Numbered from the stretch's first letter, positions 1-12,738 are shown. The stretch is 64,000 bases of DNA from Oikopleura dioica (GCA_907165135.1 OU015568.1:6890501-6954500); one strand, 5' to 3'. Notes: generated from the sequence alone by a model not told the origin. Translations and numbers: made by a program.

Positions 1-42
1 TATGAAGAAAGTCGACGGCATTAGATCCATTTTGAAGGAGTT

Positions 43-961
43 TTAGACAGCTATTGATTTTGGAAAGGGCATGCAGCCGGATATCTCGATTGCTTCCGGC
101 CAGTCTCCGTACTTATTCGCCGACTAGAAGAGCATTTTATTGATAGTAGAATAGGGAGGGAATGCTTACCTTGTCATTTTTCAAATGATTCTCTTTGGCG
201 GTAAAGCCAGGGACTCCCTTAGCTCCAAGAAAGACCCACGCGTCTCTGAAAGCAATGCTCGAAGCCACACTGGATCCGAACGAGCTCAAGATCGTTCTCG
301 CTTCAGAATCGAGTCTGAAAGCGGCATCGTCGTACGAAGCGATGATGATGACTTCTCCGTTGACCATTTGATTGAGGAATGCTTTTAAATCGGTCGAGTC
401 CTTGGCGTACAAATCGAACGTCGCGTAACGATGATTTTTTGTTTCCAAGTTGATGACGACTACGTTCATCCCTCTATCCACATTGTTCAGCTGGAAAAGT
501 TGTCATAAGAGAATAAAACGGTCATTTGTACCTTTGATCTCATGATATCTGTGCCTTCCCAGCACACTCTGGGTCCAATGACACTAGCAGCGCCGGAGAT
601 AACTCGAAAAGTATACTCTGAATTCGCATCGCAAGTTTCTTTCAACCCGCAAGCATGCTCGTCGAAGCTGAGGTTCGAGTTGTCCATGAGTTGCATTTCG
701 CGATCCCACTCTTCCTCGACTTTTTGAATCGCCTCGTGGTCGATTAAACTCTATTTTTCGTTAATAAATTGATCTAATAAAAAGATCTACCTTTTGCTTC
801 TGCAAATATTTATTGCTAGCGTCAGCCTCTTCCATCGCCACTAAATCCGCTTTTTTCAGCGTCTCCATCGCGGACAAATAGTTTTTCATCGAAAGAACAA
901 GCATGATCAAAATCCCAATTATGAGCCCGACTCGTATCAGGCTATTCTTATTCCTTGCCAT
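43..961 (-). CDS. FAM3: FAM3-family (ILEI-like) secreted/anchored protein
   Basis: Four exons, complement(961..791, 750..532, 490..170, 123..43), all with GT-AG introns of 40-46 bp. They encode 263 residues. The N-terminus is a basic MARNKN start followed by a hydrophobic signal anchor (about residues 9-25) and a short charged coiled stretch. Exon 2 carries CGLKETC and FRVISGAASVIGP, and exon 3 carries VVVINLET, a DLYAKD-like block, IIIASYDD and FRDAWVFLGAKGV. These are hallmarks of the FAM3/ILEI fold, a family of secreted cytokine-like proteins that includes FAM3C. Exon 4 supplies NKYGDWPEAIEISGC, matching the family C-terminal Cys motif. Length is close to vertebrate FAM3C plus a somewhat longer N-terminus. 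The assignment to the family is firm. Which FAM3 paralogue it corresponds to is not decidable, since tunicates may have a single ancestral gene. Confidence 0.93.
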
Positions 962-1112
962 TCTATACAGCAAACAAAATAAATAAACGAGCAACTCTTC
1001 ATTTTTAAAAATATATTAAGGCAGGATGGTATTTCAGTGAAATTAGACGATGATAGAGTTTTTTAAACTTATCAGTGATGTGAAAATATGTACAGTGAGG
1101 TAATTTGTGGCT

Positions 1113-4100
1113 TTATTGCTTCTTGAACTCTTGTCGCTCGGCGAGAGGAATCTGCTTCGGTCGTTTCATGTTCTCTAGGCGAACTTCTTCCCGTTCGGAG
1201 ATCATTTGGAAGTCCCGCATGCCTGAAAGTTAACTTTGTCCACGCGTGAAGTCAACTGTAGCTACTCACTTTCTCGCTTGTCGCGGAGCCCGTAAATGCC
1301 CTGCTGGATGAAGATCATGTCTCTGGTGTCGTCCTTGAGACTTCCAGCGTCGGTCGGGAAATCGTCCTTTTTGTGTGTTGGAAACATGAATCGCTCTGCG
1401 TCCATCAGCCTTTTTTGCAAGCTGAAAATTATTAGAATAACGATCAACTGGATAAATGCTTACATTTTGAGCTGCATGGATTTTCTATCTCGTGCCCAGC
1501 GGTGCTCACGAACAAGATTGTACTGCTTGGTCTCTTTCCAATGACGTTGGTTGGATCTGAAGTACTCCTCCGCTCGCTTGAGCTCGTCATCAGCTGCTTT
1601 TACCCGATTCCGAAGGTAATTCAACTGCTCTTGCTTGTGCCTAACGGGAGATATGATCTTGTACTGCCGATATTGACTTACTTGAGGTATGCAGGGTTGA
1701 ACAACTCATTGCGAACTGCGAATTTGTCCACCACTTGACGGTTGTAACTTCCGGGCAACACAGCGACATCGTCGAATTCGTTGTTGGCCTTACTTCTCGT
1801 CAGCATCTGCTCTGTTTTAGGCAACTTGCAGATGGATGTGTACGAGTCAATATCGTCGAGAGCAGCAAGCATTTCTTCCCGAGTCTTCTTGTAGTTCTTT
1901 TTCTCGACAAGCTCTCCAGTTTCGCCGATCACTCTCATCGATACTTTTGAGTTGTCGAAGTCGGAATCCTTGCATGGCTTCGCATGTTCTTTTGCGAAGT
2001 GCCCCTCTCGTCTCCTGTTCGCCATGCACTGTGATTTTCTTTTAGTTTTCAAACGGTTATTTTAAGTTACCTGTTGACGCGCGATATGGTATCGTTCCAG
2101 CGTAGACTCGTCTTGGAGATGCCTTAGGATCATGTTCTTGACTCGTTGCGTCATCTCCTTGTTGTCTTCGGGATTTTTGAGATAAAAATCCATCTCAAAA
2201 TGCGCGAGCCAATGTCGAGCTGTCTCCATTGATTTCCTGGTGCCTCCGTATTGACTGACGACAGAGCCTTTGGGATACTTCTTGAATTCAACGTCGTATA
2301 GGATCGTGTCGGGGCCAATGACGACTTTGTAAACGTTGTTGACCTCCCACTGGCCGAGTTTTGGATTCCGATCTGTGCGGATGTCAGTAACACCGACAAG
2401 CTTGCTGTTTCCGAACTCTAGTGGGTAGATGTGTTCGAAGCTGCACCAGTACTGAAAATGGTTATTAGAATATTGAGAACAATTTGAAATACCTTTCTCT
2501 TCTTTTTCGCTATCTTGTCGTTCAGCGAAAGAAGGAGCTGCTTCTCTAGCCAAACTTTTCCCTCATCAGAAGTGTACTCAACAAGACGTTGTCCAGTGCA
2601 ACCGCTCTTGTAGCTGATGGTCAACCAGAACTCGTGGAAGTTTTTATCTTCGTCTTCTTTGGGTTCTGCATTCCCTTCAGCTTCTTCCTCTTCTCTTTTC
2701 CGTCGCTCTGCGGCCCGCTCGAGAGCTTCCTGTTCAACTCGTCTGGCTTCTTCTGCCGCGGCCGCTTCTCTCTCCTCGTTTTGCCTCTTGATTTCTTCCT
2801 CCTCTTGCTTTCGCTCTTCTTCCTCCTTTTTTCGCTTTTCGATCTTTTGCCTAAAATAATATTTACATAAAAAACCTACAGAGCAATCATTACCGTCTCT
2901 TTTCTTCCTCTCTTTCCTTGAAAGCTGCATTTTTTCTCGCTCGCTCGTCATCCTTTCTCCTTTTCTTCTCATTTTCCTCGCGCTCGGCAAGTTCTCGTTT
3001 CAGCCTCTTTTTCGCCTTTTTAAGCTTCATATGCTTCTTGAGCTCCTTCTCCGTCATATCCTCTGTCGACTTGGTCGGCCGGTATTTCAGCAGCTCTTTT
3101 TCAGTGAGACCGCAGGTGAGTTGCTCTTTTGGTTTTTCCGGACTCTCGTTCGGGCTCAAGCAGAGTCCGGATGGACCAGGCTCGTCGTTGGGACTCAATG
3201 ACAGAGCAGGTGACGCAGGCTGTTCGTTCAAAGCGATGGGGAGCCCAGAAGTACCTGGTGTCTCTATATCTGGGGACATGAGAGCTGGCTCGGAGCTTTC
3301 TTTTCTCTCTGGAGAACGCTCGCTCCAGTTTTCCACAGTTACGGATTGATTTAAACTCGTAACTGGGTCTTCCTCAGGAAGTGGGGCGCTGGAGGCGCTC
3401 TCTGAAATCATTATTTAGGAAAATTATTTATGAAACGTGTGATCCTCCGCGGAGAAATCATGCGTGAAAAAATTCTAACTGTTGTTGTGAAATTACCTGA
3501 AACTGGGTCGGCGGCCTCTTGATCAACAGTCGCCTGTTCTGCAGCTGGCTCCTGATCCGGCTCTTCAGCTTCGATGTCGGCCCTCGTGAAGAAAGGGGTG
3601 ATTTTCCTCTTCTTTTTCAGTGGAGGTTTACCGTTGTCCTTCTCGGGCGGCGAGCTGGTCTTGCGCTCTCGCTCTTGTTTAGACTTTTTCAGCTTTTCCT
3701 CGAGGATCTCTAACGAGGTTTTGTTCTTCTTCGGCTTTGGTTGGGAGTTTTCATCGTCGCTCGAGTCAATTTCAACAGGTGTAGATATCTTTTTGCGCGA
3801 TCGTTGTTTTGAAGCTTTTTTCTTAGGTGGCGAGTCGTCCAGGGTCAGGTCAATCGCTTCAACCGACTTCTTCGCGGGAGTTTTAGGAGGCGCGGCGTTG
3901 TTTTCGTCCACTCCAAGCAAATCGGTTAATGGAACGTCGTCATCGGTTTGCGAGAGATTTTCTTCTTGAGAAGCCTCACTTGCAGTGGGCTCATCTAAGA
4001 AATCCTCGAAGTGGGTCACTGGTGATTTTGGTTTCTCTTGGACAACTATAGCAGCCATCTCTTCTTCGTTTCTGATCTCTATTTCTTAAATACAATTGTT

Positions 4101-7100
4101 AATTAGTAGTCAATTAATATTCTTTTATAATCAAGATAATGGAGATTATTTATATGGTGATTGCTACCAATTTATATGAAAAAGTTACCTTTAGGTTTGC
4201 TCTTTAATTTGTTCGGGTTGGCAAGGCGAAGACTTTTCTTGGAAGGCTCGCTATTTGAAGATGACTTTTTCAAAGTTGGACGATTCTTTTTCTTCACTTG
4301 TTCAGGCTCAGGATCCGCGACGGTTTCGACTGCAATTCGCTCGCGCATTGAATCTGGAAGAGCACAGTGGACGAGGGGAATAATCAGCTTTTTTCGGAAA
4401 GGATCACCAGTTATCGTCCCGTCGTTTTTCTTCTCGGTGACTGGAGATGCCTTCCGCTTCTTCTTTTTGGGCAGTTCGGGAGAAGAAAGCACGCGCTTAT
4501 TAGAAACTTCTTGAGTTGTCGTGATCGGCACTTGTTTCTCAACAGGAAGGATGTTTTGATTTATTTGATCGCCGGTCAAGATGACTTCTTCTGAGTTTTC
4601 TTTGTTTGTCGGATCGGCCGCTGGACTCGTGGAGATGGTTGAAGAAGCAGGTTCAGTTGAAGATGATGCAGCTGCTTCTCCAGTTGGTAATTTGTTCTTC
4701 TTTTTCTTCTTTGGTGCAATGACCGTTCCATCCGCAGCGATTTTCTTAGGCCCTCCCTTATTCTTTTTCTTCTTTGGTTTCGCCACTGCATCCTCCATTT
4801 CGGCTTGGACGTTTTCTTCTTGTTGTGTGAGCATAGCAGGTTGTTTGTCGACGCCGTCGACGGAGTCGGAAATGGTCGAAGCTTCGAGTCTCTTTTTTCG
4901 ACTGATGGAAGTTGTGATTATAGGCGACGGCGGCCGATCTGAGTCACTACTGTCACTTGCATCCAATATTTTCCCGTTTTTGTTGTCTTGATTTCTTTTA
5001 TCTGAACGAGCTTGTGATGAGAGTGGGTTTTTGTTTTCGCGTAACGGATTAGGTTTTGCGCAGGGAGGAATAGATTTTGCAGTAACAGAGGATGCCCTCT
5101 GAGGAGGCTCGTCCTCGTCGCTAGACAAGAGGCTGACGATCTCGCTTTTCTGAGCGCTCGAACGACGAGAGCTTCTTTTCTTTGGTGAGGATTCCGTGCT
5201 GCTTGCTTTTTCGAGCGGAGGTAGACTTTCGTCGTCGGAAGGATTCGCTGTTGATGTCGACGGTTGCTGAAGAGGGGTCACAACGGCGACTGGGCGAGAA
5301 GCGCGTGGCTGGGCAGGTTGTTGAGCTTGAGTTCGCATCGCTGGTGGCTGGTACGGAGGTCTGGGTTGAATATTCTGAGGAAATCGAGCTCTTGCATTGG
5401 CATACATTGACATGAAGAGAGCATGGTCAAATCCAGGAGGGTAGAAGTTTGGATGAATGCCCTGAAAATGCGCTGCTGGAGGTCGTTGATAGTGGAAAGA
5501 AGGAGGAATTGATGGATGGCGTTGCGGTTGAAAGTTCGGCAAATGAGCGTACGCAGCAGGCGGATATGGATGTGTAGCGAATCTTGGAATGTTTCCTACG
5601 CCAAGACAGGGTAAAGCCGGCTGAGGGTCTAAGTTGGAGGCTTCGGGAGTAATGATTTCTTCGATTTCTTCCTCGTCAGTTGACGCATTGTCGGTTGCTT
5701 GCTGGTTTTCGTTCACCATCAACTGTTGAGAAGATTCAATATTTTTCGTTTTAGAAATCGCAATCGCTGATGATTCTAGAATGTGTTCCTCTTTGTTCGA
5801 TCCCGGAAGATTCTCTGTAACGGCGTTTTTCTCTTGAAAAGTTTCAATTTCCTCTTCGACAGTTTGTTCTTCACGAGTCGCGATGGTGTTTTCGCTGTTT
5901 CCGGCAGCAGCTGCAATTTCTTCAACGGGCTCGCGCTCACAAGTATTTTCAACGTCCGAAACAACAATCTGCTTCTCTACATCTCGATTTCCCAAAGACG
6001 CTTTCGCTAATCTCGCGAGAATTGGTTCTCGGAAAATTGCCACGGCTGTAATCGAGGTCGAAGGGGTCACTTCAGCGACCGTTTTATCGCTCTGATCTTC
6101 TGGGGAAATGGCGCTTTTCTCAACAGAAATCGCGGCGGTTGAGGATGTGATCGCGCCAATTTTTGCCTCTTCATCAGATTTTTGTGATATTTCAGCATTC
6201 TCATCGTCATCCCAAAACGATAAGGCATTCTCCAGGACATCGCTCTCCTCGGCAATTTTTTCTTCGACTACATTTTCACAAGACTCGTGTTCAATTAGTT
6301 CGTCTTTTGAACCTTCCTCCTCCTTGTCAAACTGCGTATCAGTTTCTGCATTCGGGAAGAAAGAATCGATAGGAGCAACCGTTGCTTCAGCATTTTTTTG
6401 CGAAATGCCCTTGACAGCGCTCTTTTCAACGATTTCTTCTTCGACTACATTTCCGAAGGATTCTTGTTCGATTTGCTCGTCTTTGTCGGACTGTGAATCC
6501 GCCTCTCGATTCGGCAAGGAAGTGTAAATTGAAGCAACCGTAGACGTCATCGCAGCATCTTCGGTATTTTCATCAAGAATGCCGGTCTCGTCAACGATTT
6601 CTTCTTGTATGACGTTTTCATATGGTTCGTCTTCCATCTGCCCATCATTGGATTTTTCGTCGTTTTCAGATTCTCGATCAATCGTCGGTCTGGGCAAGGA
6701 TGACTCCATCGAGGTCAACGTAGACATCGTGGGAGCTTCGGTATTTTCTTCTTCATTCTGTTCATTTTCCCCTTTCTTCTCAGACTCCGCTCTGCCTGGC
6801 GCTTCTTCAGTCTGCAGATCTGGAACGACTTGCTCATCTTGAGAAGTAGGAGCATCTTCCTGAATGGGTGGAGAATCGGACTGTTCGGCTGGAAGTTGCT
6901 CTTCGTACTCCATTTCAGGCACATTCTCCAAGCTTTTCGTTTCATCTTCAGAACTCTGCTTGACCGACGGAGCGATTTGGACGACAACTGATTTGGGAAG
7001 GATCGGCTTTAGATCGGCAGTCTTTGGGATGAGGGACCTTTGAGCAACCATCGTAGGGAATCCATCATCTTCTTCGTCCGAGGAGACAATCAAAACTTTC

Positions 7101-7792
7101 CTGCGTCTTTTCGGCGTATTCTTTTTTGAAGAAGCAATCTGGCTCATCGATGGTGAGTCGGTAGCTCTTACTCCGCTCTCTTGCAGAGACGCAACTCTGC
7201 GACTGAGCATCTTCATCGAATCTGGAGTTATCACCCAGAGATTTTCATCTGACTCTTTCTTCGATGGATAGCAGGCGAAATGGACGACGGTATGGCCGAA
7301 ACGAGCATCGCGTTTTTCAAAGGCAGGTTGTTCTTTGCTTCGAAAGATTTTTAACTTTGATTCTTAAAAAAAAGAAGATAAAGAATAAAGAAAATCCGTT
7401 CCTGACGAGTTTATTTTGGCGCTTGAAAAAGTTGAGAAGCGAATAAAAACTGGCGGAGTTCTGGGGGTATTCCTTAAAGTCGATGGTTCGAGGGATGATG
7501 GAATCTTTCGGCTGGAAGAGGACACCGAGCTTGGCGAAAAGCGTGAAGGAGTTTCCACTGGATCGACAGGTCTTCGAACCTATTGCGATTCCGTCGTCAT
7601 CTTTTTTCAATGCTCAGAAGTGATATTTTCTACGGATAAATCTACGACTCATCAAGTGCTAGTATTAGTACGAAAGTCTTTTTGAACATTTCCTTCAGTA
7701 TTTTCTTTGTCCTCTTGACTCGCCAAATTCTCCTTCTTTCTAATGAGCCAGAAGATGTTCAATATCTTGCTCACGACGATTTCTGGAGCCAT
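1113..7792 (-). CDS. Large disordered nuclear protein with SIM-like motifs and a conserved C-terminal part; family not recognised
   Basis: Eleven exons keep one open frame of 2043 residues: complement(7792..7672, 7612..7397, 7362..4189, 4084..3497, 3401..2894, 2850..2493, 2451..2071, 2028..1682, 1640..1464, 1421..1270, 1222..1113). All introns are GT-AG except the second (7396..7363), where GA-AG fits best. The N-terminal 180 residues look globular (SKLKIFRSKEQPAF, RFGHTVVHFACYP). A very acidic Ser/Glu-rich region follows, with at least three hydrophobic-acidic patches typical of SUMO-interacting motifs (KVLIVSSDEEDD, SEIVSLLSSDEDE, AIDLTLDDSPP) and a proline/tyrosine/histidine-rich stretch around residue 700. 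Many KKKRK-type basic clusters suggest nuclear targeting. A Glu/Arg/Lys coiled coil precedes a folded domain (HEFWLTISYKSGCTG, YWCSFEHIYPLEFG, WEVNNVYKVVIGP) and a helical, charged tail. I do not recognise the family. A chromatin or SUMO-linked role is inference from the motifs only. Splitting into two genes is possible, but the phase agrees at every junction. Confidence 0.8.
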
Positions 7793-8125
7793 CTCTTATT
7801 CTGTCAAACATTCATCGATTTTCTTACTCAAAAAGAAATTGCATGCAGGTTCATGTAATTATGAAAAAAGGGGGAGTCCGAAAAGGCAGTGAACTCTCGC
7901 GCGCTTTCCAAGGCTCCGCCAATCGGCGCGCCTGAAGATTTTTTTAAAGAATTTGTGACTCACGAATCCGAGCACGAACCATCTTGACTTGAATTCAGCA
8001 GGACTTGCAGTGTAAATTTCTGAGAATCGAGAAAACGGAAGAAAGAGAGGAAGGTTCAAAAGGTAAGTTGAGAAATCCAGATTTTTATTGTAAAAATATC
8101 ATTTTTCACTAGAAAGTATTTAAAA

Positions 8126-10530
8126 ATGGCAATTGAAACGCACAAAAATTTCCCCTGTGAAAACTGCGACTCTGTGAAATACAAGAAACGAGATGGCCTG
8201 TGGATTTGTACAGGAAAGTGCGAAAAAATCGATCATTTATGAAGTTTTGCAGTATTGACGCACTGAAAAGTATGCAAGGCGGAAAATACAGACATCGTCG
8301 TGGAAGAATTCGACGAAGATCCAAATGTCAGCAGTTATCGAATGAAGGCTACTGTCTCTCGGGCCGAAGCTAAGTCAGAGGATCTTAGCTTTATTCGAAA
8401 CCGGGATCAGGGCAATCGTCCGTGGCTGACAATCGAAGCTTTGCAGCAAATTCTCCGAGGAAAAGCCCTCTCAATTTGCCGAGATCTGCAGCTAGATGAA
8501 TCTGCCTCTTCAAAGATCCTTCTACTTTTGCGCGAAATGTGGTTCACCTATCTCCGCGGCCGATTGTTGTGCTTTGGTTCCGACTCCAACCCGGTCAACT
8601 TTCGCGACCGCGATTTGCACATGTACCGAGCGATCAAGAACGATGGCTTCAATGGATTCGAAAAGACGAGCTACGATCCGATGCAGTATAAAAAGACGCC
8701 GAAAGACGTCGAGCTTGGAATTTACTCTGCCGGGAACACCACTCACTTCGAATTCACTTCTTCCGATTCTGAGCCAGAAGCTCAAGTCGCTCTCAATCGA
8801 GTGAAAAAACTCAAGCGCAAGAGAAAGACCCCTTCGGCAAATTATCAGCGAGTTTCCCTGCCAGATGTTCAAGCAATCATCTTTCTTGGCTTCCGAGTTC
8901 TTGGGTACCCGATTTCGTTCAAGTCCATTTTCAAACATTGCTTCATCGACGAGGTGAGAAAATTCTTGCCTTCTCACATGACTCCAACAAGGAAGGATAC
9001 AGAGACCTCAAGGTCATTAAGGGATCCCCCCCTGGTGGTAGGTTTCCGTTGAGCAAATCAATTCTCTGTACTAGAGAATAGCGGATAGCACCTGAGCTTT
9101 CTGTAGAGCTATTATACGCCCAATTTCATAAGCCCAAATCGGCTGAATTTCCAGTTGAAAATGGCCAAAACGGGGGGGGGATCCCTTAAGTTTCGACAGA
9201 GCATGAAATCGGACACCGCAGCATCCGTTTATCCACATTGCTTTTCTTAGAATTCAAGAAGATTGACCCCCTCTGTATCTAAAAAAAGCGTCGATTTGTT
9301 TCTGAAAAAGATGTCGTTGAACCAAGGAATGAGCGAAGAAAGCTTGGTTTCAAGAAACAAGCTTCATCGAGTCACACTGGCTTTTGTCCATCATCACTTG
9401 ATAAATCCCCTGTCGCAATTGCTCGATCAGCTGGACAGCAACAATGCTCGAGGATCTCTTCTTATCCGGGAATTGAAGAGCAAACTCTGCGAACTGCAAC
9501 TTCCAGAATCTTTCTGCGCTCTGGTCAATCAAAGCTTTCCTTATTTTCTTCAGAAAATTGATGCTATCCAAAAGGATAAAATTGAGGTTGGTTCCCCCCT
9601 TCATCTTTTTCTAACGTGAAAGTTAGGTCTTTTTGCCTTTCATCGACATCTGGGCACTTGCGATCATCTACATCTGCATGGTATCCAGCGTCGCAGACAA
9701 GGAAGTCCCCTGGCAAGCCTGGTGCCACGGATGGGTAGCGAAAAAGAACAAAGAAAACAACGAGGAGTTTCTCAAGAATCTGATCGACACGGAAATGAGT
9801 GAGGCCCGAATCAATTTCCGCGCGAAAAGCAGAATTGATGACAAGAAGAACTTCCAAATTGTCCAAACCATGCCTACCATCGAAAAAGTTGAAAAGGATG
9901 AAAACCCACAGATGCCGGAAATCGAAGTCTGCTTCCAGTCGAAATTGAAGTTGCCGAAAGTCGAGTTGGACGAAGATACGAAATATTTAATCCACGCTTC
10001 TTTGCCTTCAAAAGTGCAACTCCAAGGATTCAAAAAATTTGACAAGCGACATGTTTCGAAAGAGTCCTACAGCTACTACCGACATTTCATCAGACACTTG
10101 AGGAACGAATCCAATCATTTGAGACTTGTGCACTTTGAAGACAAGAAGTTTATCGGCAATTTTCTTAGAACAATCAAGAAGAAGGTAGTTAACAATTTTA
10201 GTGATTTTTGATAACTTTTTGATCAGCAAAAGCGAAGATACGTAACATACGAACACGAACTACCTCGACCTTGGTATCTTGATACATTTGCTGAGCTTGC
10301 CTGTGTTTCTCAACAACAATTCGTTGCTACTGTACTTATTTTACTTGATCAATAAAAATACTGACTAAATCCAACAGTATTTGAATCAATTGTCGAATGA
10401 TGAGCAACTGACAGCATTCTCTCGAAAACCTACTGTATTTCTTGAATCAGGAGTCGAAGCCGGATTGATTTCGAGATTTGCGCATTCATTTGATCGAGAT
10501 TGGCTGCTATCGCCCCTTTTCTCATTTTGA
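8126..10530 (+). CDS. TAF1B: RNA polymerase I core factor subunit TAF1B (Rrn7/TAFI63-like)
   Basis: Six exons, join(8126..8213, 8271..8953, 9251..9586, 9627..10184, 10227..10331, 10378..10530), give 640 residues; human TAF1B is about 590. The N-terminus is a zinc ribbon, CENC at residues 11-14 and CTVC at 27-30, followed by a WLTIEALQQILRG helix and a FTYLRGRLLCFG segment. This is the layout of TAF1B/Rrn7, the TFIIB-like subunit of the Pol I selectivity factor that loads the polymerase on rDNA promoters. Later parts (SLPDVQAIIFLGFRVLG, FIDIWALAIIYICM) fit its cyclin-like region. The first intron must be GA-AG: reading on meets a stop, and only this splice restores CxxC. Intron 2 (8954..9250) holds a small transposon. 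The ATG follows a CTAG 14 nt upstream, a possible trans-splice acceptor. The next gene starts only 82 bp downstream on the same strand. Confidence 0.85.
9015..9191. mobile_element. Small non-autonomous element in TAF1B intron 2
   Basis: The intron contains TTAAGGGATCCCCCC at about 9016 and the inverse GGGGGGGATCCCTTAA at about 9174-9189, giving short terminal inverted repeats around 150 bp of unique sequence. The interior includes GAGCTTTCTGTAGAGC, which resembles a motif in the large palindrome at 38885-39592. It explains why this intron (297 bp) is much longer than its 40-57 bp neighbours. Confidence 0.6.
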
Positions 10531-10612
10531 TTTTCCCTTTTTTCTCTTTGCTGTCATCGATTGCGTGAAATTGGCTCCATTTGGGTTTCTTTTTTTTCCA
10601 TACAATAAATAC

Positions 10613-11535
10613 ATGGAACAGATACCACCAGAGTTTATCCACTCCTATGGGAGTGTCGGGCGATGCCAACCATATGGAATTAACTGCAAAAGTATTACCA
10701 AAGAGATGGCTGTATTTACGAGTGGACAAATAATGTGTACTTTTTGGAAGGGTTTAAAGATCAATTCAGAGCGTAGTGATATTATAATTTGAACCTTGAA
10801 AAGTCTCGACTTTTGTTGTACAGTTGTCAAGAATGCGGAAGAGCTAAGGGCATCCGTCAAGCTCATCCCATCTGATGCAGAGCTGAAGTGTCCAGCTGCG
10901 AATTGTGAAGCCAAAAATCTCTCTTTTAGAGAGTTCAAGATCGGAAAATGTTGTGATAAAGCGATGGCAAAACAAAATAAAAAGGCTCTAGGCAAAAGGT
11001 TTTTTAAGAAATTCATAACGACTGTTGTCTCGGATGCATTTTTTTGTAGAAAACGTCAATAAAACCTAAAAGACAATCAGGAATACGTCTCGTTGGTTCA
11101 CCAAAATTTAAAAGCTGCGCAACTCGTCGTTGAGAAAGGTGAAGGAAGGCTCAAAAATGCAGAAATCGCCGCGAAACAAGCAGAAGACTATGTTGAATTG
11201 GAAAAAAAGAATCTCGAATGGGCAAAGAAGGACATTGAGAGAATGAAAGGGTGCTTGAAAGACGCATACCTTATGGCATACACCAAATCTTTACGAGAAT
11301 TGAGTATTTCAGGTTCTTTTAAATGCGTTGAGAATTAATAATCTCTTATTTCATAGAAGACGAAGGACCTGCTTGCAACGTCTGCTTGGAAGGCTACAAC
11401 AAAGAGGAGCGACACGAATGTACCCTTCATTGCGGCCATCGATCCTGCCACAAGTGCTTGACCGGTCTTCCCGAGAAGATCTGCCCAATCTGTCGCAAAG
11501 AGTTCACCAACGAGCAGATCATCAAGCTCTTCTGA
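10613..11535 (+). CDS. RING-finger protein, probable E3 ubiquitin ligase
   Basis: Best model is join(10613..10775, 10824..10991, 11073..11312, 11357..11535), 249 residues. The last exon encodes a C3HC4 RING: CNVC, then CTLHCGHRSCHKC, then CPIC, ending EQIIKLF shortly before the stop. In front is a long charged helix (LKAAQLVVEKGEGRLKNAE), probably a coiled coil. The N-terminal half has scattered cysteines (CPAANCEAKN, IGKCCDKA) that could bind zinc. A RING at the extreme C-terminus behind a coiled coil suggests E2 recruitment with oligomerisation, but the substrate is unknown. The exon 2/3 junction is uncertain: GC-AG (10992..11072) gives KKALDNQEY, while later GT or GA donors joined to the CAG ending at 11080 also keep frame. 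It lies 82 bp behind TAF1B on the same strand, so a shared transcript is possible. AATAAA lies near 11584. Confidence 0.72.
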
Positions 11536-12270
11536 AGCCGAGTTCTTTTCTGCCTCTTTTTCTCCGAGTTAGAAATCGTCGAGAATAAAATTTTATTGAA
11601 ACAGATTCTTTTTTTAGCACTTTTTAGCCCCTTTTTGAAGGCAGGAATGACGCAACTTGCATGGAAAATTCTGTAATGCGGCCGCTTGTAAGGCTAAATT
11701 TGCACTGCATTATTCGCTGTGGCTAGACACACATCAAGCCTTTGATTTTAATGACCCGCCTGTCTTGGTTTTCTAATAAACCTAATTCCTGCATTGGGTT
11801 TACTAAAACGGCGCGTCTTTCCGCTAATTTCACGCTGCGGCTCTTGTCAAACAGCTAGTGCTCGGAATACCTGGCTCAGACGAAACCTGGCAGAGCACGA
11901 AACGGTGAAATTTTGAAACTTTTAATTTCTTCAGAGAAAGAGGGAATGAGTCGAGGTCAGTCCCACAGGACGATGGGCTCTTGGCTCAAAAGAAAACTCA
12001 GTCAGAGAGAGAATCATGACATAGTTAGAGGTTCAGAAAGAAATTAAAGAGATCTTTATGAAGAAATATGGTAAGAAAAATGGTCTGAACCTATCATAAG
12101 ATTTTAATGGAGCGATGCAAGATGCTACTGATGCTCTTGACTGCCTCCTAGCGGTAAGAAAGTAGGCTAAGCTCTTTTTTAGGAACCTTTTTAGGATTCT
12201 ACTCCAAAGGCGGGATTCCAAAGATAAGAGAAAGACAATTAAAAATAGTGATAGAAAATCCCAAAAAAAG
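11536..12270. other. Intergenic stretch, no gene seen
   Basis: About 730 bp after the RING gene. It has an AATAAA near 11584 that probably ends that transcript. I see no convincing exon, inverted repeat or RNA gene in the remainder. Regulatory sequence for the 12271 gene is likely somewhere here but no element could be recognised. Confidence 0.5.
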
Positions 12271-12738
12271 ATGCCTCGTCGAAACTCATACACTCGAGAT
12301 TCATCGTCAGATAGCGAAGAGTTTATTAGACTACCAAGATTCAAGGTTTGGCGAAAAAATCAAGGGCAGTTTTTTATTAATTCAAATTCAAATCTAGTCA
12401 GCAGTATCCGGGATCTGGAACGCACTAGGCGAGAAAGCCGCTCATTTGTTCGAGCCAAGGCATAATTACACGACTCCAGTGGAGACAAAGACGACTCATA
12501 AAGCTAAACAGGTGTGAATCCTACTATTTTCATCTAATTCGAGAGGCTTAAATTTCTTTCCCAAGAAGACGGTTTTAACCTGTTTTTCAAGTTTGTTGGA
12601 ACTCCCCTCGGCTGCGCAAAGTACAAAATGGGTCCCGCAAGAACCATGTCCATCGAATCCATCGACAAAGTCGCCCCTGGAAACTGCATGCCAAGCTGGC
12701 AAGTAACCGACCAATCTCAGTACGTAGTAAAGGCTTGA
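12271..12738 (+). CDS. Unidentified 127-residue protein
   Basis: Three exons, join(12271..12345, 12398..12511, 12544..12738), with 52 bp and 32 bp GT-AG introns, all in phase. The N-terminus is basic and Ser-rich (MPRRNSYTRDSSSDSEE), a likely phosphorylated tail. Exon 2 reads SAVSGIWNALGEKAAHLFEP. Exon 3 contains DGFNLFFKFVGTPLGCAKY and SIESIDKVAPGNC. The stretch FFKFVGTPLG is faintly like the first strand of a PTB domain, but no complete domain follows, so no function is assigned. No signal peptide or membrane segment is visible. The 32 bp second intron is near the lower limit for splicing, which lowers confidence in that junction. Confidence 0.55.

Noticed and set aside
2418-4058. Reading the 1113-7792 locus as two or three genes
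   Set aside because: All eleven exons keep phase and the internal ATGs sit inside exons with proper acceptors, so one gene is simpler.
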